From Actinomycetota bacterium (GTDB lineage Bacteria > Actinomycetota > Thermoleophilia > Solirubrobacterales > Solirubrobacteraceae): DNA of 64,000 bases. The DNA is taken from NCBI GenBank assembly GCA_005885515.1, contig VAWK01000050.1, positions 23,784-87,783 of the forward strand. The letters are read 5' to 3'. Positions within the stretch are counted from its first letter, which is position 1. Each line of letters opens with the position of its first letter. Positions 8,533 to 17,980 of the stretch are shown one piece after another. A program made the position numbers and the translations under genes. A model generated the notes under the pieces. It did no database searches and was not told the DNA's origin. It saw only the letters and a list, made by a program, of their open reading frames with translations.

Positions 8533-10513
8533 CCCCGGCACGACCATCGACGGCCGCTACCGGGTGCTCTCGCGCGTTGGCTCGGGCGGGATGGCCGACG
8601 TGTACCTGGCCGAAGACGGACTGCTGGGCAGGCAGGTGGCGGTCAAGCTGCTGCACCATCACTTCGCCGAGGACCAGGAGTTCGTGGAGCGCTTCCGGCG
8701 CGAGGCGTCAAGCGCGGCGGCGCTTTCGCACGCGAACATCGTCGCCATCTTCGACCGCGGCCAGTGGCAGGGGACGTACTACATCGCGATGGAGTACGTG
8801 GCCGGCCGATCGCTGAAGACGATCGTGCGCGAACAGGGCGCGCTTGATCCGGCGCTGGCGATCGACATCGTGTCGCAGATCCTCCATGCGGCCCGCTTCG
8901 CGCACCGGCACGGGGTCATTCACCGCGATCTCAAGCCGCACAACGTGCTGCTCGACGACGAGGGCCGGGCGCGCGTTACCGATTTCGGGATCGCGCGGGC
9001 GGGTGCGTCGGACATGACGCTGACCGGGTCGATCATGGGCACCGCGCAATACCTCTCGCCCGAGCAGGCGCAGGGCCATGCGGTGGGCGCGACCTCCGAC
9101 CTGTACTCGGTGGGGGTGATCCTGTACGAGCTGCTCACCGGTGTGGTGCCGTTCGAGGGCGAGACCGCGGTGGCGATCGCCTTCAAGCAGGTGGCAGCCG
9201 AGCCGCGACCTCCGAGCGCGCTCAATCCGGCCGTGTCGGGCGGCCTGGATGCGATCGTGCTGCGCGCCTTGGCCAAGGACCCGGATCGCCGCTTCTCTGA
9301 CGCGGACGAGTTCCGGGCGGCGCTGGCGCGCGAGCGCGCGGCGCTGCCCGCACCCGTCCCGGCGGCGGCCGCGGCGGCGGTGCTCGTGGGTGGTCCGCCG
9401 CCGCCGCCGGGGCCGGTTGGAGCATCGGCGGCGCGTCACACCGGCGGCGCGCTGCTGCTGCCCGCGGCGGGTGTGCGCGACGAGCGGCCGCTCCCCTCCG
9501 GTGGAGCCCCCGGGCGCCGGCGCCGGCTGCTGCTGGCGCTGGCCGCAGCCGTGCTCGTGGCGGCTGTGGTGCTGGCGCTGCTGCTGTCGGGAACGGCGGC
9601 GAAGGTGACCGTGCCCGACGTGACTGGACAGACCGAACAGGCGGCGGTCGCGACCCTGAGGCGCGCCGGGCTCGCCCCCGCTGCATCGCTGGCGGCAAGC
9701 TCGACGGTGGCGAGCGGGCTGGTGATCTCGGAGAGCCCGCACCGCGGCAGCAGGGTGGCCAGAGGCACGCGCGTGGCGATCACGGTCTCGAGCGGCCCGA
9801 GCAGCGCGGCGGTGGAGAACGTGGAAGGCCTGAGCGTCGCGCGGGCGATGGCGCGCTTGCGCGCGTCGGGCTTCAAGCCGGCGACGAAGTCTCAACCCAG
9901 TGCCTCGATCGCAAAGGGCCTGGTGATCGGGACCGACCCGCCGGCGGGAACGGTCGCGCTGGTAGGCAGCGCGGTGACGCTGCTCGTCTCGAGCGGGCCG
10001 GCGCAGGTGCGCGTCCCGGACGTGCTCGGGGAGTCGCAGACAGCGGCCGAAGCGGCGCTCACAGGCGCGGGCCTTGAGGTGGGCACGATCTCATCGCGCG
10101 TGTCCGGGCAGACCCCGGGCAGCGTGCTGGCGCAGTCGCCGCACGGCGGCGTGTCGCTGCCCAGCGGGAGCAAGGTGGGCCTGACGATCGCGCAGGCGCC
10201 GAGTCAGGTGGCGGTCCCCGGTGTGGTCGGCGAGGACGAGGCGAAGGCCGCGGCGGCGCTGGGCGCCGCCGGGCTGACGCCGAAGATCGTCTCGGCGAAG
10301 ACCAGCGAGCCGTCGCGGGTGGGGCTGGTGCTGAAGCAGTCGCCCGCGGCCGGGCACCGCGCGCGCAAGGGTGCGACGGTCACGCTGACGGTGGGAACAC
10401 TCGGCCCGCAGACCCAGACCACGCCCACCACGCCCACCACAACGACGCCGACCACGCCAACCACGACGAGCACCACGACGCCGCCGCCGGCCAGCGCACT
10501 GCCCGCCAAATGA
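8525..10513 (+). CDS. pknB: PknB-like Ser/Thr kinase with about four PASTA repeats and a Thr/Pro-rich tail
   Basis: GRYRVLSRVGSGGMADVYLAED, HRDLKPHNVL, DFGIAR; TM; repeats VPDVTGQTEQAAVATLRRAGL..., VENVEGLSVARAMARLRASGF..., VPDVLGESQTAAEAALTGAGL..., VPGVVGEDEAKAAAALGAAGL...; TTPTTPTTTTPTTP tail. Confidence 0.95.
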   Translation: MLDPGTTIDGRYRVLSRVGSGGMADVYLAEDGLLGRQVAVKLLHHHFAEDQEFVERFRREASSAAALSHANIVAIFDRGQWQGTYYIAMEYVAGRSLKTIVREQGALDPALAIDIVSQILHAARFAHRHGVIHRDLKPHNVLLDDEGRARVTDFGIARAGASDMTLTGSIMGTAQYLSPEQAQGHAVGATSDLYSVGVILYELLTGVVPFEGETAVAIAFKQVAAEPRPPSALNPAVSGGLDAIVLRALAKDPDRRFSDADEFRAALARERAALPAPVPAAAAAAVLVGGPPPPPGPVGASAARHTGGALLLPAAGVRDERPLPSGGAPGRRRRLLLALAAAVLVAAVVLALLLSGTAAKVTVPDVTGQTEQAAVATLRRAGLAPAASLAASSTVASGLVISESPHRGSRVARGTRVAITVSSGPSSAAVENVEGLSVARAMARLRASGFKPATKSQPSASIAKGLVIGTDPPAGTVALVGSAVTLLVSSGPAQVRVPDVLGESQTAAEAALTGAGLEVGTISSRVSGQTPGSVLAQSPHGGVSLPSGSKVGLTIAQAPSQVAVPGVVGEDEAKAAAALGAAGLTPKIVSAKTSEPSRVGLVLKQSPAAGHRARKGATVTLTVGTLGPQTQTTPTTPTTTTPTTPTTTSTTTPPPASALPAK

Positions 10514-11544
10514 GCCTTCCGTCGGTCAGCACGCTGACCGTGGCGGTGCTCGCCGGCGGGCGCTCCTCCGAGCACGACGTGTCGCTGTCGTCGGCCGCGT
10601 CGGTGCGCGACGGCCTGCTTGCCGGCGGCCACGAGGTCGCGTGGGTGCAGATCGGCGAGGACGGGGCGTGGCGTCACGAGGGCAGGCGGCTGCGCGTCTG
10701 CCCGGGGGAGGGACTGCTGGGTGCCGACGTGGTGTTTCCGGCGCTGCACGGGCCATTCGGCGAGGACGGGACGGTGCAGGGCCTGCTCGAGAGCCTGGAC
10801 GTCGCCTACGTGGGGTCGGGGGTGGCGGCCTCGGCGGTGTGCTTGAACAAGGTCCTCTTCAAGCAGCTGATGCGTGCCGTCGGCGGGGTGCCGCAGGTGC
10901 ACTTCGTGGGGGTGCGCGAGGAACACTGGGCCGCGCGCGGCTCGGAGGTGCTCGCGCAGATCGCGCGCCTGGGCATGCCGGTTTTTGTCAAGCCGGCGCA
11001 CCTGGGTTCCTCCCTGGGGATCGTGAAGGTCGCCGACTCCGAGCACGTCGCGGACGCGCTCCAGGACGCGTTCGCGCACGACGCGGTGGTGATCGTCGAG
11101 GCGATGGCGCCGGGGCTCGAGGTCGAGTGCGGCGTGCTGGGGCGGCTGCGGAGCGAAGCCGACACGGCTGAGCAGGCGCTGGCGTCCGAGCCCGGGGAGA
11201 TCGTGCTGGCGGGCGGCTGGTATGACTTCAACGCCAAGTACGCGCCGGGAGGGATGGAGTTGCGGCTGCCAGCGCGCATCTCCGCCACGGCAGCGCAGCG
11301 CGTGCGGGAGCTGGCGGTGGCGGCGTTCAACCACGCCGGCTGCGACGGCCTGGCGCGGGTGGACTTCTTCGTGGACGGCGAGCAGGTGCTCGTGAACGAG
11401 CTCAACACGATGCCGGGGTTCACGCCGACGAGCGTGTACGCCAAGCTGATGCAGCGCTCGGGGTTCTCCTACGCGGAGCTCGTCGACCGCCTCTGCCGCC
11501 TGGCGCTCGAGCGCCGCGAGCGGTCCCGCGCGCACCGCCACTGA
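10510..11544 (+). CDS. ddl: D-alanine--D-alanine ligase
   Basis: LAGGRSSEHDVSLSSAASV, ALHGPFGEDGTVQGLLE, VYVGSGV-type, EL(N)TMPGFTPTSVYAKL. Confidence 0.95.
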   Translation: MSLPSVSTLTVAVLAGGRSSEHDVSLSSAASVRDGLLAGGHEVAWVQIGEDGAWRHEGRRLRVCPGEGLLGADVVFPALHGPFGEDGTVQGLLESLDVAYVGSGVAASAVCLNKVLFKQLMRAVGGVPQVHFVGVREEHWAARGSEVLAQIARLGMPVFVKPAHLGSSLGIVKVADSEHVADALQDAFAHDAVVIVEAMAPGLEVECGVLGRLRSEADTAEQALASEPGEIVLAGGWYDFNAKYAPGGMELRLPARISATAAQRVRELAVAAFNHAGCDGLARVDFFVDGEQVLVNELNTMPGFTPTSVYAKLMQRSGFSYAELVDRLCRLALERRERSRAHRH

Positions 11545-11610
11545 GTCGGCCGCCGGGCGAGCGCGAAGGACGGCACACCCGCGGCCACCGGCGCGGCCCG
11601 CGCATGCGGC

Positions 11611-13149
11611 CTACCTGAACAGCGTGAGTTCGTTGACCGAGGCCGACTGCATGCCCGGCGGCAGCGTGGTCAGCCAGACGAGGTAGTAGCGATAGGGCCG
11701 CGAGACCGCCAGCCGGATGCGCTGGCGGTTGACGACGGCGGGGCTCGAGCCGAGCGGGCCCTGCCAGCCGCGCGCGGGCAGCGGCGTGGCGTTGCCGTAC
11801 GGCAAGGCGAGCCGGATGCTGTTGGCGGCATAGACCTGCACCGCGAACCCGGGCGTGGGGGTCTGAATCTCGATCGCGGTGGCGGTGACGCCGGGGGCGG
11901 CGTCGAGGTACACGCCCGTGCCCACTCCGCCGGCCTTGGTGAGCGTGCCTTCGTAGTACTGCTGGGTGCTCCAGGACGTGTTGGGATCGCTGTCGATCAC
12001 GTTCTGGATACGGTTCTGGTTTTCCGGTCCGGTGCCGAACGGGTTGTAGCCGTGGGCGGCGGTCTGGCTGAGGGGCACGGGCACCAGGCCGGCGCCGGAG
12101 CCCACCCCCGGCGCCACGCCGGTGCCGCGATGGGTCTGGCCGGCGGCGAGATACAGGACGATGGCCACGATCGCCACCAGCAGCGCGAGCGAGGCCGCCC
12201 ACCGCGCGGGATGGCGCATCCGCCAGGGCAGCCGCCGCCACGCGCTGCCGGGCAGCGTCTGCAGCACGCTCGTGACCTCGCCGGTGGCCTGCCCCGTGCG
12301 GGAGGCCTCGATCGCCAGCACGTCCTCGAGGTCGGCGACCATGCTGGCGGCATCCGCATAGCGCTGACGCAGGTCCTTGGCGACGGCGCGATCGACGACC
12401 GAAGCGGCGGCAGCCGACACCGCCGGGCGCCGGTCCTGCACGTCGGGAACCTGCTCGCGTACGTGCCGCATGGCGACGGCCACCGGCGTCTCGCCCCTGA
12501 ACGGGACCTCGCCGGTGAGCATCTCGTACAGGACGATGCCCAGCGAGTACAGGTCCGACTGCCCGGTGACTGCCTCGCCGAGCGCCTGCTCGGGAGACAC
12601 GTAGTCGGTCGTGCCGAGCACGCGACCGGCGATCGTGAGGCCTTCCTCGGTGAGCGAGCGGGCGATGCCGAAGTCGGTGATCTTGGCCCCGCCTTCGACG
12701 CCGATCAGCACGTTCTGGGGCTTGACGTCGCGGTGCACGATCATGCGCTCGTGCGCTGCGCCGAGGGCGCGGGCGATCTCGATCGCGTATGCGATCGCCT
12801 GCGGGATGTCCAGCATCCCTTCGCGCCGGATGACGTCCTTCAGCGTCTCGCCGGGCACGTACTCGAGCACGATGTAGGGGGCGCTGGCGCGGCCGTCGCC
12901 GGCTATCTCCTCGCCGGCGTCGATGACCGTGACGATGTGCGGGTGGCTGAGCTGCGCGACCGCGCGCGCCTCGCGGCGGAAGCGCTCCAGGTGATCGGAG
13001 TCGGAGGCGATCTCGGCGTGCATCAGCTTGATCGCCACGGGCCGCTCGAGCACGGTGTCAAACGCGCGGTACACGGTCGACATCCCCCCGCGACCGATCG
13101 GGGCGTCCAGCCGGTAGCGTCCGCCGAGCAGGGTCCCGATCACAGCCAT
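11611..13149 (-). CDS. Ser/Thr protein kinase with TM helix and C-terminal discoidin-like ectodomain
   Basis: GGRYRLDAPIGRGGMSTVYRAFDTVLERPVAIKLM, HRDVKPQNVL, DFGIAR; TM WAASLALLVAIVAIVLYLAAG; C-terminus YNPFGTGPENQNRIQNVIDSDPNTSWSTQQY...SASVNELTLF. Confidence 0.9.
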   Translation of the reverse strand: MAVIGTLLGGRYRLDAPIGRGGMSTVYRAFDTVLERPVAIKLMHAEIASDSDHLERFRREARAVAQLSHPHIVTVIDAGEEIAGDGRASAPYIVLEYVPGETLKDVIRREGMLDIPQAIAYAIEIARALGAAHERMIVHRDVKPQNVLIGVEGGAKITDFGIARSLTEEGLTIAGRVLGTTDYVSPEQALGEAVTGQSDLYSLGIVLYEMLTGEVPFRGETPVAVAMRHVREQVPDVQDRRPAVSAAAASVVDRAVAKDLRQRYADAASMVADLEDVLAIEASRTGQATGEVTSVLQTLPGSAWRRLPWRMRHPARWAASLALLVAIVAIVLYLAAGQTHRGTGVAPGVGSGAGLVPVPLSQTAAHGYNPFGTGPENQNRIQNVIDSDPNTSWSTQQYYEGTLTKAGGVGTGVYLDAAPGVTATAIEIQTPTPGFAVQVYAANSIRLALPYGNATPLPARGWQGPLGSSPAVVNRQRIRLAVSRPYRYYLVWLTTLPPGMQSASVNELTLFR

Positions 13150-13221
13150 GGGCCCGTATTGTGCGCGCAACGCGGGCGGCGCGCACACACGTCCGCGCTG
13201 CCCGTCGGGGGCTGTTGATGT

Positions 13222-14061
13222 TTATTTGAGAGGTTCGCCAGGGCCTGCGGCTCGCCCTCGCAGCCGCCCGGCTACGAGCGCCGCGAGCGCCAGTCGGTAC
13301 AGCGAGAACGGCAGCGGCGAGCGCTGGTGGCCGCCGCGCCGGCACAGCATACGAGCGCTCGCAAGCGTGGAGCACAGCGCGCTGGCGCTGCCCGCCGCAA
13401 GCATCGTGGCGGCGCCCGGCGGCAGGCGACGCGCGGCGGCGCGGGCGCCGCGTGGCAGGCTCGCCCCGAGCATCACCGGCAGCGCCGCGCGCCACGACAG
13501 GACGTGGGCGTCGCAGCGCCGAAAGCGGCGGGCCCGCGCGGCCGTAAGCGCGGCTCCGCTGCGCGAGATGCCCGGGACCAGCGCCAGCGCCTGGGCCACG
13601 CCGATGGCGAGCGCATCCCGCGGGCCGGCGTCGCGTACGCGTCGCGTTTCGGGGCGGGCGTCGGCGAGCAGCATCGCGATCGCGCCGAGCGCCAACGCGG
13701 CGGCGGTCGCGCGCGGACCACCGAGCCGGCGCTCGATCGGCCGCTGCAGGAGCAGCCCCGCGCCGGCGGGGGGCGCCGAGGAGAGCGCGAGCGCGGCGAG
13801 CGAGCGCCGGTCGAGCCTCGCGGCCACAGCCCCCAGCTGGCGGCGCATCCGCAGCGCCAGCGCCAGCGCGGCGCCGGCGTGCAGACTCACCTCGAAGGAC
13901 TTGCGCACTTCCGCATCGAGCTCGTCGTAGGGCCAGCCGGCGAGCAGCGGGACCAGGATGGTGTGCGCGGAGGAGGACACAGGCAGCAGCTCTGTGGGAC
14001 CCTCGAGCAGGCCCAGCACGATCGCGTGGCGTACTGCGAGGGTGTGCCTATGCGGCGGCAT
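13222..14061 (-). CDS. uppP: Undecaprenyl-diphosphatase
   Basis: AIVLGLLEGPTELLPVSSSAHTIL and LVPGISRSGAALTAAR motifs; polytopic membrane protein. Confidence 0.9.
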   Translation of the reverse strand: MPPHRHTLAVRHAIVLGLLEGPTELLPVSSSAHTILVPLLAGWPYDELDAEVRKSFEVSLHAGAALALALRMRRQLGAVAARLDRRSLAALALSSAPPAGAGLLLQRPIERRLGGPRATAAALALGAIAMLLADARPETRRVRDAGPRDALAIGVAQALALVPGISRSGAALTAARARRFRRCDAHVLSWRAALPVMLGASLPRGARAAARRLPPGAATMLAAGSASALCSTLASARMLCRRGGHQRSPLPFSLYRLALAALVAGRLRGRAAGPGEPLK

Positions 14062-14722
14062 CGGGCGCGGGATCGCCCGTGTCGGCGCCTCGGCGGCGGC
14101 GGCGGATGATCAGGTAGATGAGCGCGAGGACGACGAGCGCGACCACCGCGTAGTCGACGTAGTCAAAGCCTTTGCGCACGCTCTTCCATTCGGCGCCCAC
14201 GGCTTCGCCCGCGAGGCCGAGGCCCAGCACCCAGGGCACGCACCCCGCGAGTGTGAACACGGTGAAGCGCACGAACGGCATCTTCGCCACGCCGGCAGGC
14301 AGCGAGATGAACGTGCGGACGATGGGGAGCATGCGGCTGAAGAAGACCGCGGCGGCGCCGTAGCGGGCGAACCAGCGGTCGGCCCACGCGAGCTGTCGCG
14401 GCTGGATGTGCAGCCAGCGGCCATGCCGTTCGACGAGCTCCAGTCGCCCGGCGCGGCCGACGCCGTAGGCGAGCCATGAGCCGAGCAGGTTGCCTGCCAC
14501 GCCGGCTGCGACGATGCCGGGGAGCGTGAGATGGTGATGGGCGCTGCTGGAGCCGGGATCGGCCACGGCGAAGCCGGCGAACAGCATCGTGGCCTCGGAG
14601 GGGATGGGCAGGCAGGCGCTCTCGGCGACCATCAGCGCGAACACGGCCGGCAGCCCCGCGTCGCGCACGAAGTGCCAAGCGATGTTGACGAGCGACTCGG
14701 AGACCGACGCCAGCACGAGCAC
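14048..14722 (-). CDS. DedA family membrane protein
   Basis: PIPSEATMLFAGF, FARYGAAAVFFSRMLPIVRTFISLPAGVAKMPFVRFTVFTLAG; GTG start at 14722 chosen, start uncertain (ORF extends to 14788). Confidence 0.85.
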   Translation of the reverse strand: MLVLASVSESLVNIAWHFVRDAGLPAVFALMVAESACLPIPSEATMLFAGFAVADPGSSSAHHHLTLPGIVAAGVAGNLLGSWLAYGVGRAGRLELVERHGRWLHIQPRQLAWADRWFARYGAAAVFFSRMLPIVRTFISLPAGVAKMPFVRFTVFTLAGCVPWVLGLGLAGEAVGAEWKSVRKGFDYVDYAVVALVVLALIYLIIRRRRRGADTGDPAPDAAA

Positions 14723-14786
14723 AGCGGGCCACGATAGCGGTGCCTGAACGCGGATGGCCCCGCTGCGCGCGTTACCTTGCGTGCGC

Positions 14787-15818
14787 ATGCGCGTGTGGAT
14801 CGACCTGACGAACAGCCCGCACGTGCTCGTGATGCGGCCGGTGATCGAGCGCTTGCGCGCGGCCGGTCATGAGGTGCAGGTGACCTCGCGGGACTACGCG
14901 CAGACGATCGCGCTGTGCGAGCGGCTGGGCATCGCGCACACGCCGATCGGCCGTCACCGCGGGGAGCGCTTGGCGGCCAAGGCCTCGGGCCTGGTCTCGC
15001 GCTCGCTCGCGCTGGTGCGATGGGCTCGCCGCGAGGCGCGCGCGCACGGCCGCTTTGACATCGCTCTGGGCCACGGCTCAAACGACGTCTGCGTGGCGGC
15101 GGCGGCGTTGCGCGTGCCGAGCGCCACGATGTTCGACTATGAGTGGGCGACCGTTCAGCACAACCTCAACTGTCGCCTGGCGCGGGCGGTGGTGGTGCCC
15201 GAGGCGATCCCGCCCGAGCGGCTCGAGCGCTTCGGAGCTCGGGGCAAGCTGCGCCGCTACGAGGGCCTGAAGGAGGAGTATTACCTCGCCGACTTCGAGC
15301 CCGACGCGGCGGTGGCGGGCGAGCTGGGGCTCGATCGGGGGCGCCCGATCGTGGTCGTGCGCACGCCCCCCGAGGTGTCTCTGTATCACCGCTTCGGAAG
15401 CGAGCTGTTCGAGCGGGTGCTCGCCCGCCTGCGCCTGGCGGCCGCCGAACGGGGGGTGCAGCCGGTGGTGTTGGCGCGCGTGGACTCCCAGCGGGAGCGG
15501 CTGGCGCGCGAGCCGGGCCTGATGGTGCCGGAGAAGGCGATCGACGCGCAGTCGCTGATCTCCTACGCGGATCTGGTGATCTCGGCGGGCGGCACGATGA
15601 ACCGCGAGGCGGTGGCGCTGGGCGTGCCCGTGTTCAGCACCTTCGCAGGACGTCTGGGCGCGGTGGACGAGCGGCTGATCGGCGAAGGGCGCCTGCACAG
15701 GCTGCTCGACGCCGACCAGCTCGACCTGGGCTTCGGCGCGAAGCCGCGCTCCCAGGCTCGCGTCAAGCGCGACCCGGGCGTGCTGGTGCGGCTGCTCTTA
15801 TCTCCTCTCATCCCCTGA
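14787..15818 (+). CDS. DUF354 family protein (glycosyltransferase-like)
   Basis: MRVWIDLTNSPHVLVMRPVIERLRAAGHEVQVTSRDY...SAGGTMNREAVALGVPVFSTFAGRLGAVDERLI. Confidence 0.87.
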   Translation: MRVWIDLTNSPHVLVMRPVIERLRAAGHEVQVTSRDYAQTIALCERLGIAHTPIGRHRGERLAAKASGLVSRSLALVRWARREARAHGRFDIALGHGSNDVCVAAAALRVPSATMFDYEWATVQHNLNCRLARAVVVPEAIPPERLERFGARGKLRRYEGLKEEYYLADFEPDAAVAGELGLDRGRPIVVVRTPPEVSLYHRFGSELFERVLARLRLAAAERGVQPVVLARVDSQRERLAREPGLMVPEKAIDAQSLISYADLVISAGGTMNREAVALGVPVFSTFAGRLGAVDERLIGEGRLHRLLDADQLDLGFGAKPRSQARVKRDPGVLVRLLLSPLIP

Positions 15819-15837
15819 CCGCCTTACAATCCGCAGG

Positions 15838-17964
15838 ATGCCCCGACGGATCCGCGCGGCGGCCTTCCCCCTGCACCGCCACGCTCTGCCACAGCTAGCG
15901 GTCGACGGGGCGCTGGTCGCGCTCGCATACTGGCTCGCCTTTCAGCTTCGCTTCACCAATGGCCCCAGCGGCTACTACGCGCACCTGCGCGACCGCACGA
16001 TCTGGTGGGTGCTCGCGGGGACGTTCCCGGTGCTGCTGTCCGCCCGTGTGTACCAGCGGCGGTGGCGCTTCTCGGGTCAGCGCGACTACGAGGCGGTGCT
16101 GCGCGGGGTGCTGGCGATCGTGGTGCTCACGGTCGTGGCGGTGGCGGTGGTGCGTCCGGTGGAGCACGCGACGCGCCACGGCACCGCGGCGATCGGGCTG
16201 CCGAACGGCGTGATCGTGCTGTTTGGCCTGCTCGCCCTGGTGTTCCTGGTGGGCGTGCGAGCGCTCACGCGCAGCGTGTACGAGCGCCGCCCGCTGGCGG
16301 CGTTCCGCGGCGGTCGCAAGGGCGAGCGCAGCGTGTTGATCGCGGGCGCGGGCGAAGGCGGCCGGCTGGTGGTGCGCGAGATCGTGCGCAACCGCGGCCT
16401 GGGGCTGGCGCCTGTGGGGTTCCTCGACGACGATCCCGCCAAGCGCAGGTTGCGCATCGACGGCGTGCGCGTGCGCGGCAACACCGAAGGCGATCTGCCG
16501 CGTGTGCTCGACGACGTCGAGCCGGACGAAGTGATCATCGCGATCCCCTCGGCCCCCGGCTCCACGCGCGCGCGCATCGTGCGCGAGTGCCGGGTGCGCG
16601 GGATCCCGGTGCGCACGCTGCCGACCGTGTTCGAGCTGCTGCAGACGACGCGACCGCTCGCCCGCCAGATGCGCGAGGTGCGCGTGGAGGATGTGCTCGG
16701 CCGCGAGCCGGTGCAGATGGAGCTCGCGCGCGTGGGCGAGTATCTGGGCGGCCAGACGGTGCTGGTGACGGGAGCAGGAGGCTCGATCGGCGCGGAGCTG
16801 TGCCGTCAGATCGCGCGCGTGGAGCCGCACCGGATCGTGCTGCTGGACCACGCCGAGGACAACCTGTTTGCGATCCAGCGTGAGCTGGAGGACGAACGCC
16901 ACGTGTCGCCGTCGATGCTCTCGGCCGTGCTCGCGGACTGCAAGGAGGAGGAGCGCATGCGCGAGGTGTTCACCGCGCATCGGCCCACGGTGGTGTTCCA
17001 CGCGGCCGCCTACAAGCACGTGGGGCTGATGGAGGTCAACCCGGTGGAGGCCGTGCGCAACAACGCGATCGCAACGAGGGTGGTCGCGCACGTGGCGGGC
17101 GAGCTGGGCGTGGAGTGCTTCGTGCTGGTGTCCACCGACAAGGCGGTGGCGCCCGCGACGGTGATGGGGGCGTCGAAGGCGCTGGCGGAGTTCGCGCTGG
17201 AAGCCGCCACCGCGCGCTTCCCTGCGACCCGCTACGCGGCTGTGCGCTTTGGCAACGTGCTCGGCTCCTCGGGCAGCGTGGTGCCGATCTTCCGGCGCCA
17301 GATCGAGCGAGGCGGGCCCGTGACGGTGACCGATGAGCGCATGACGCGGTACTTCATGACGATCCCCGAGGCCGTGCAGCTGATCATCCGCAGCGGTGCG
17401 CTCGCCTGTGCGCCGAGACCGGCGCCAGCGCGCATCTCGCTGGACGGCCACGGGCGCGATGGACGCGGGCGCGACGGCCGCAGCAGCGACAGCCGCGAAC
17501 CCCTGGCGTCGCCCGCGGGGGCCGACATCTACGTGCTTGACATGGGCGAGCCGGTGTCGATCCTCGAACTGGCGCGCGAGATGATTGGACTGTCGGGCCT
17601 GGACCCGGGCCGCGATATCGAGATCGAGATCGTCGGCCGGCGGCCGGGAGAGAAGCTGCACGAGGAGCTGTTCAACAGCTACGAGCGGCCGCAGCCCACG
17701 GCGGCGGAGAAGATCCTGCTGGCCGAACGCGAGCCGCTGGGCGGCGAGCAGGTGGAGGCGATGTTCGCGGAGATTGGCTTGCTCGTGCTCGAAGGCGACG
17801 CGGCGGGCCTGGCGGCGAAGGTATCGCAGCTGTCGGCCGACCATCTCGAGACCCAGACCGAGGCGGACTGGGTGCCCGCGCGCAGGACGGGTGACCGCCG
17901 TCTCGGCCGGCCGGGGGGCTCGCACGACGCGCCTGCGCCCCTCATACACTCTCGGGACTCATGA
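15838..17964 (+). CDS. CapD/WbpM-like nucleoside-diphosphate sugar epimerase/dehydratase
   Basis: N-terminal TM helices; VLVTGAGGSIGAELCRQIARVEPHRIVLLDHAEDNLF, FHAAAYKHVGLMEVNPVEAVRNN, STDKAVAPATVMGASKALAE, RFGNVLGSSGSVVPIF. Confidence 0.93.
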   Translation: MPRRIRAAAFPLHRHALPQLAVDGALVALAYWLAFQLRFTNGPSGYYAHLRDRTIWWVLAGTFPVLLSARVYQRRWRFSGQRDYEAVLRGVLAIVVLTVVAVAVVRPVEHATRHGTAAIGLPNGVIVLFGLLALVFLVGVRALTRSVYERRPLAAFRGGRKGERSVLIAGAGEGGRLVVREIVRNRGLGLAPVGFLDDDPAKRRLRIDGVRVRGNTEGDLPRVLDDVEPDEVIIAIPSAPGSTRARIVRECRVRGIPVRTLPTVFELLQTTRPLARQMREVRVEDVLGREPVQMELARVGEYLGGQTVLVTGAGGSIGAELCRQIARVEPHRIVLLDHAEDNLFAIQRELEDERHVSPSMLSAVLADCKEEERMREVFTAHRPTVVFHAAAYKHVGLMEVNPVEAVRNNAIATRVVAHVAGELGVECFVLVSTDKAVAPATVMGASKALAEFALEAATARFPATRYAAVRFGNVLGSSGSVVPIFRRQIERGGPVTVTDERMTRYFMTIPEAVQLIIRSGALACAPRPAPARISLDGHGRDGRGRDGRSSDSREPLASPAGADIYVLDMGEPVSILELAREMIGLSGLDPGRDIEIEIVGRRPGEKLHEELFNSYERPQPTAAEKILLAEREPLGGEQVEAMFAEIGLLVLEGDAAGLAAKVSQLSADHLETQTEADWVPARRTGDRRLGRPGGSHDAPAPLIHSRDS

Positions 17965-17980
17965 GGGACGGACCGCACGC

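Noticed and set aside
10410-10505. Repetitive accacg/cccacc tract considered as a possible CRISPR or satellite
   Set aside because: It is the codon-level Thr/Pro tail of PknB (TTPTTPTTTTPTTP); no spacer-repeat structure.
15895-17949. 684-aa minus-strand ORF (His/Arg-rich)
   Set aside because: Exactly antisense to the well-supported CapD-like gene; composition typical of high-GC shadow ORFs; no motifs.
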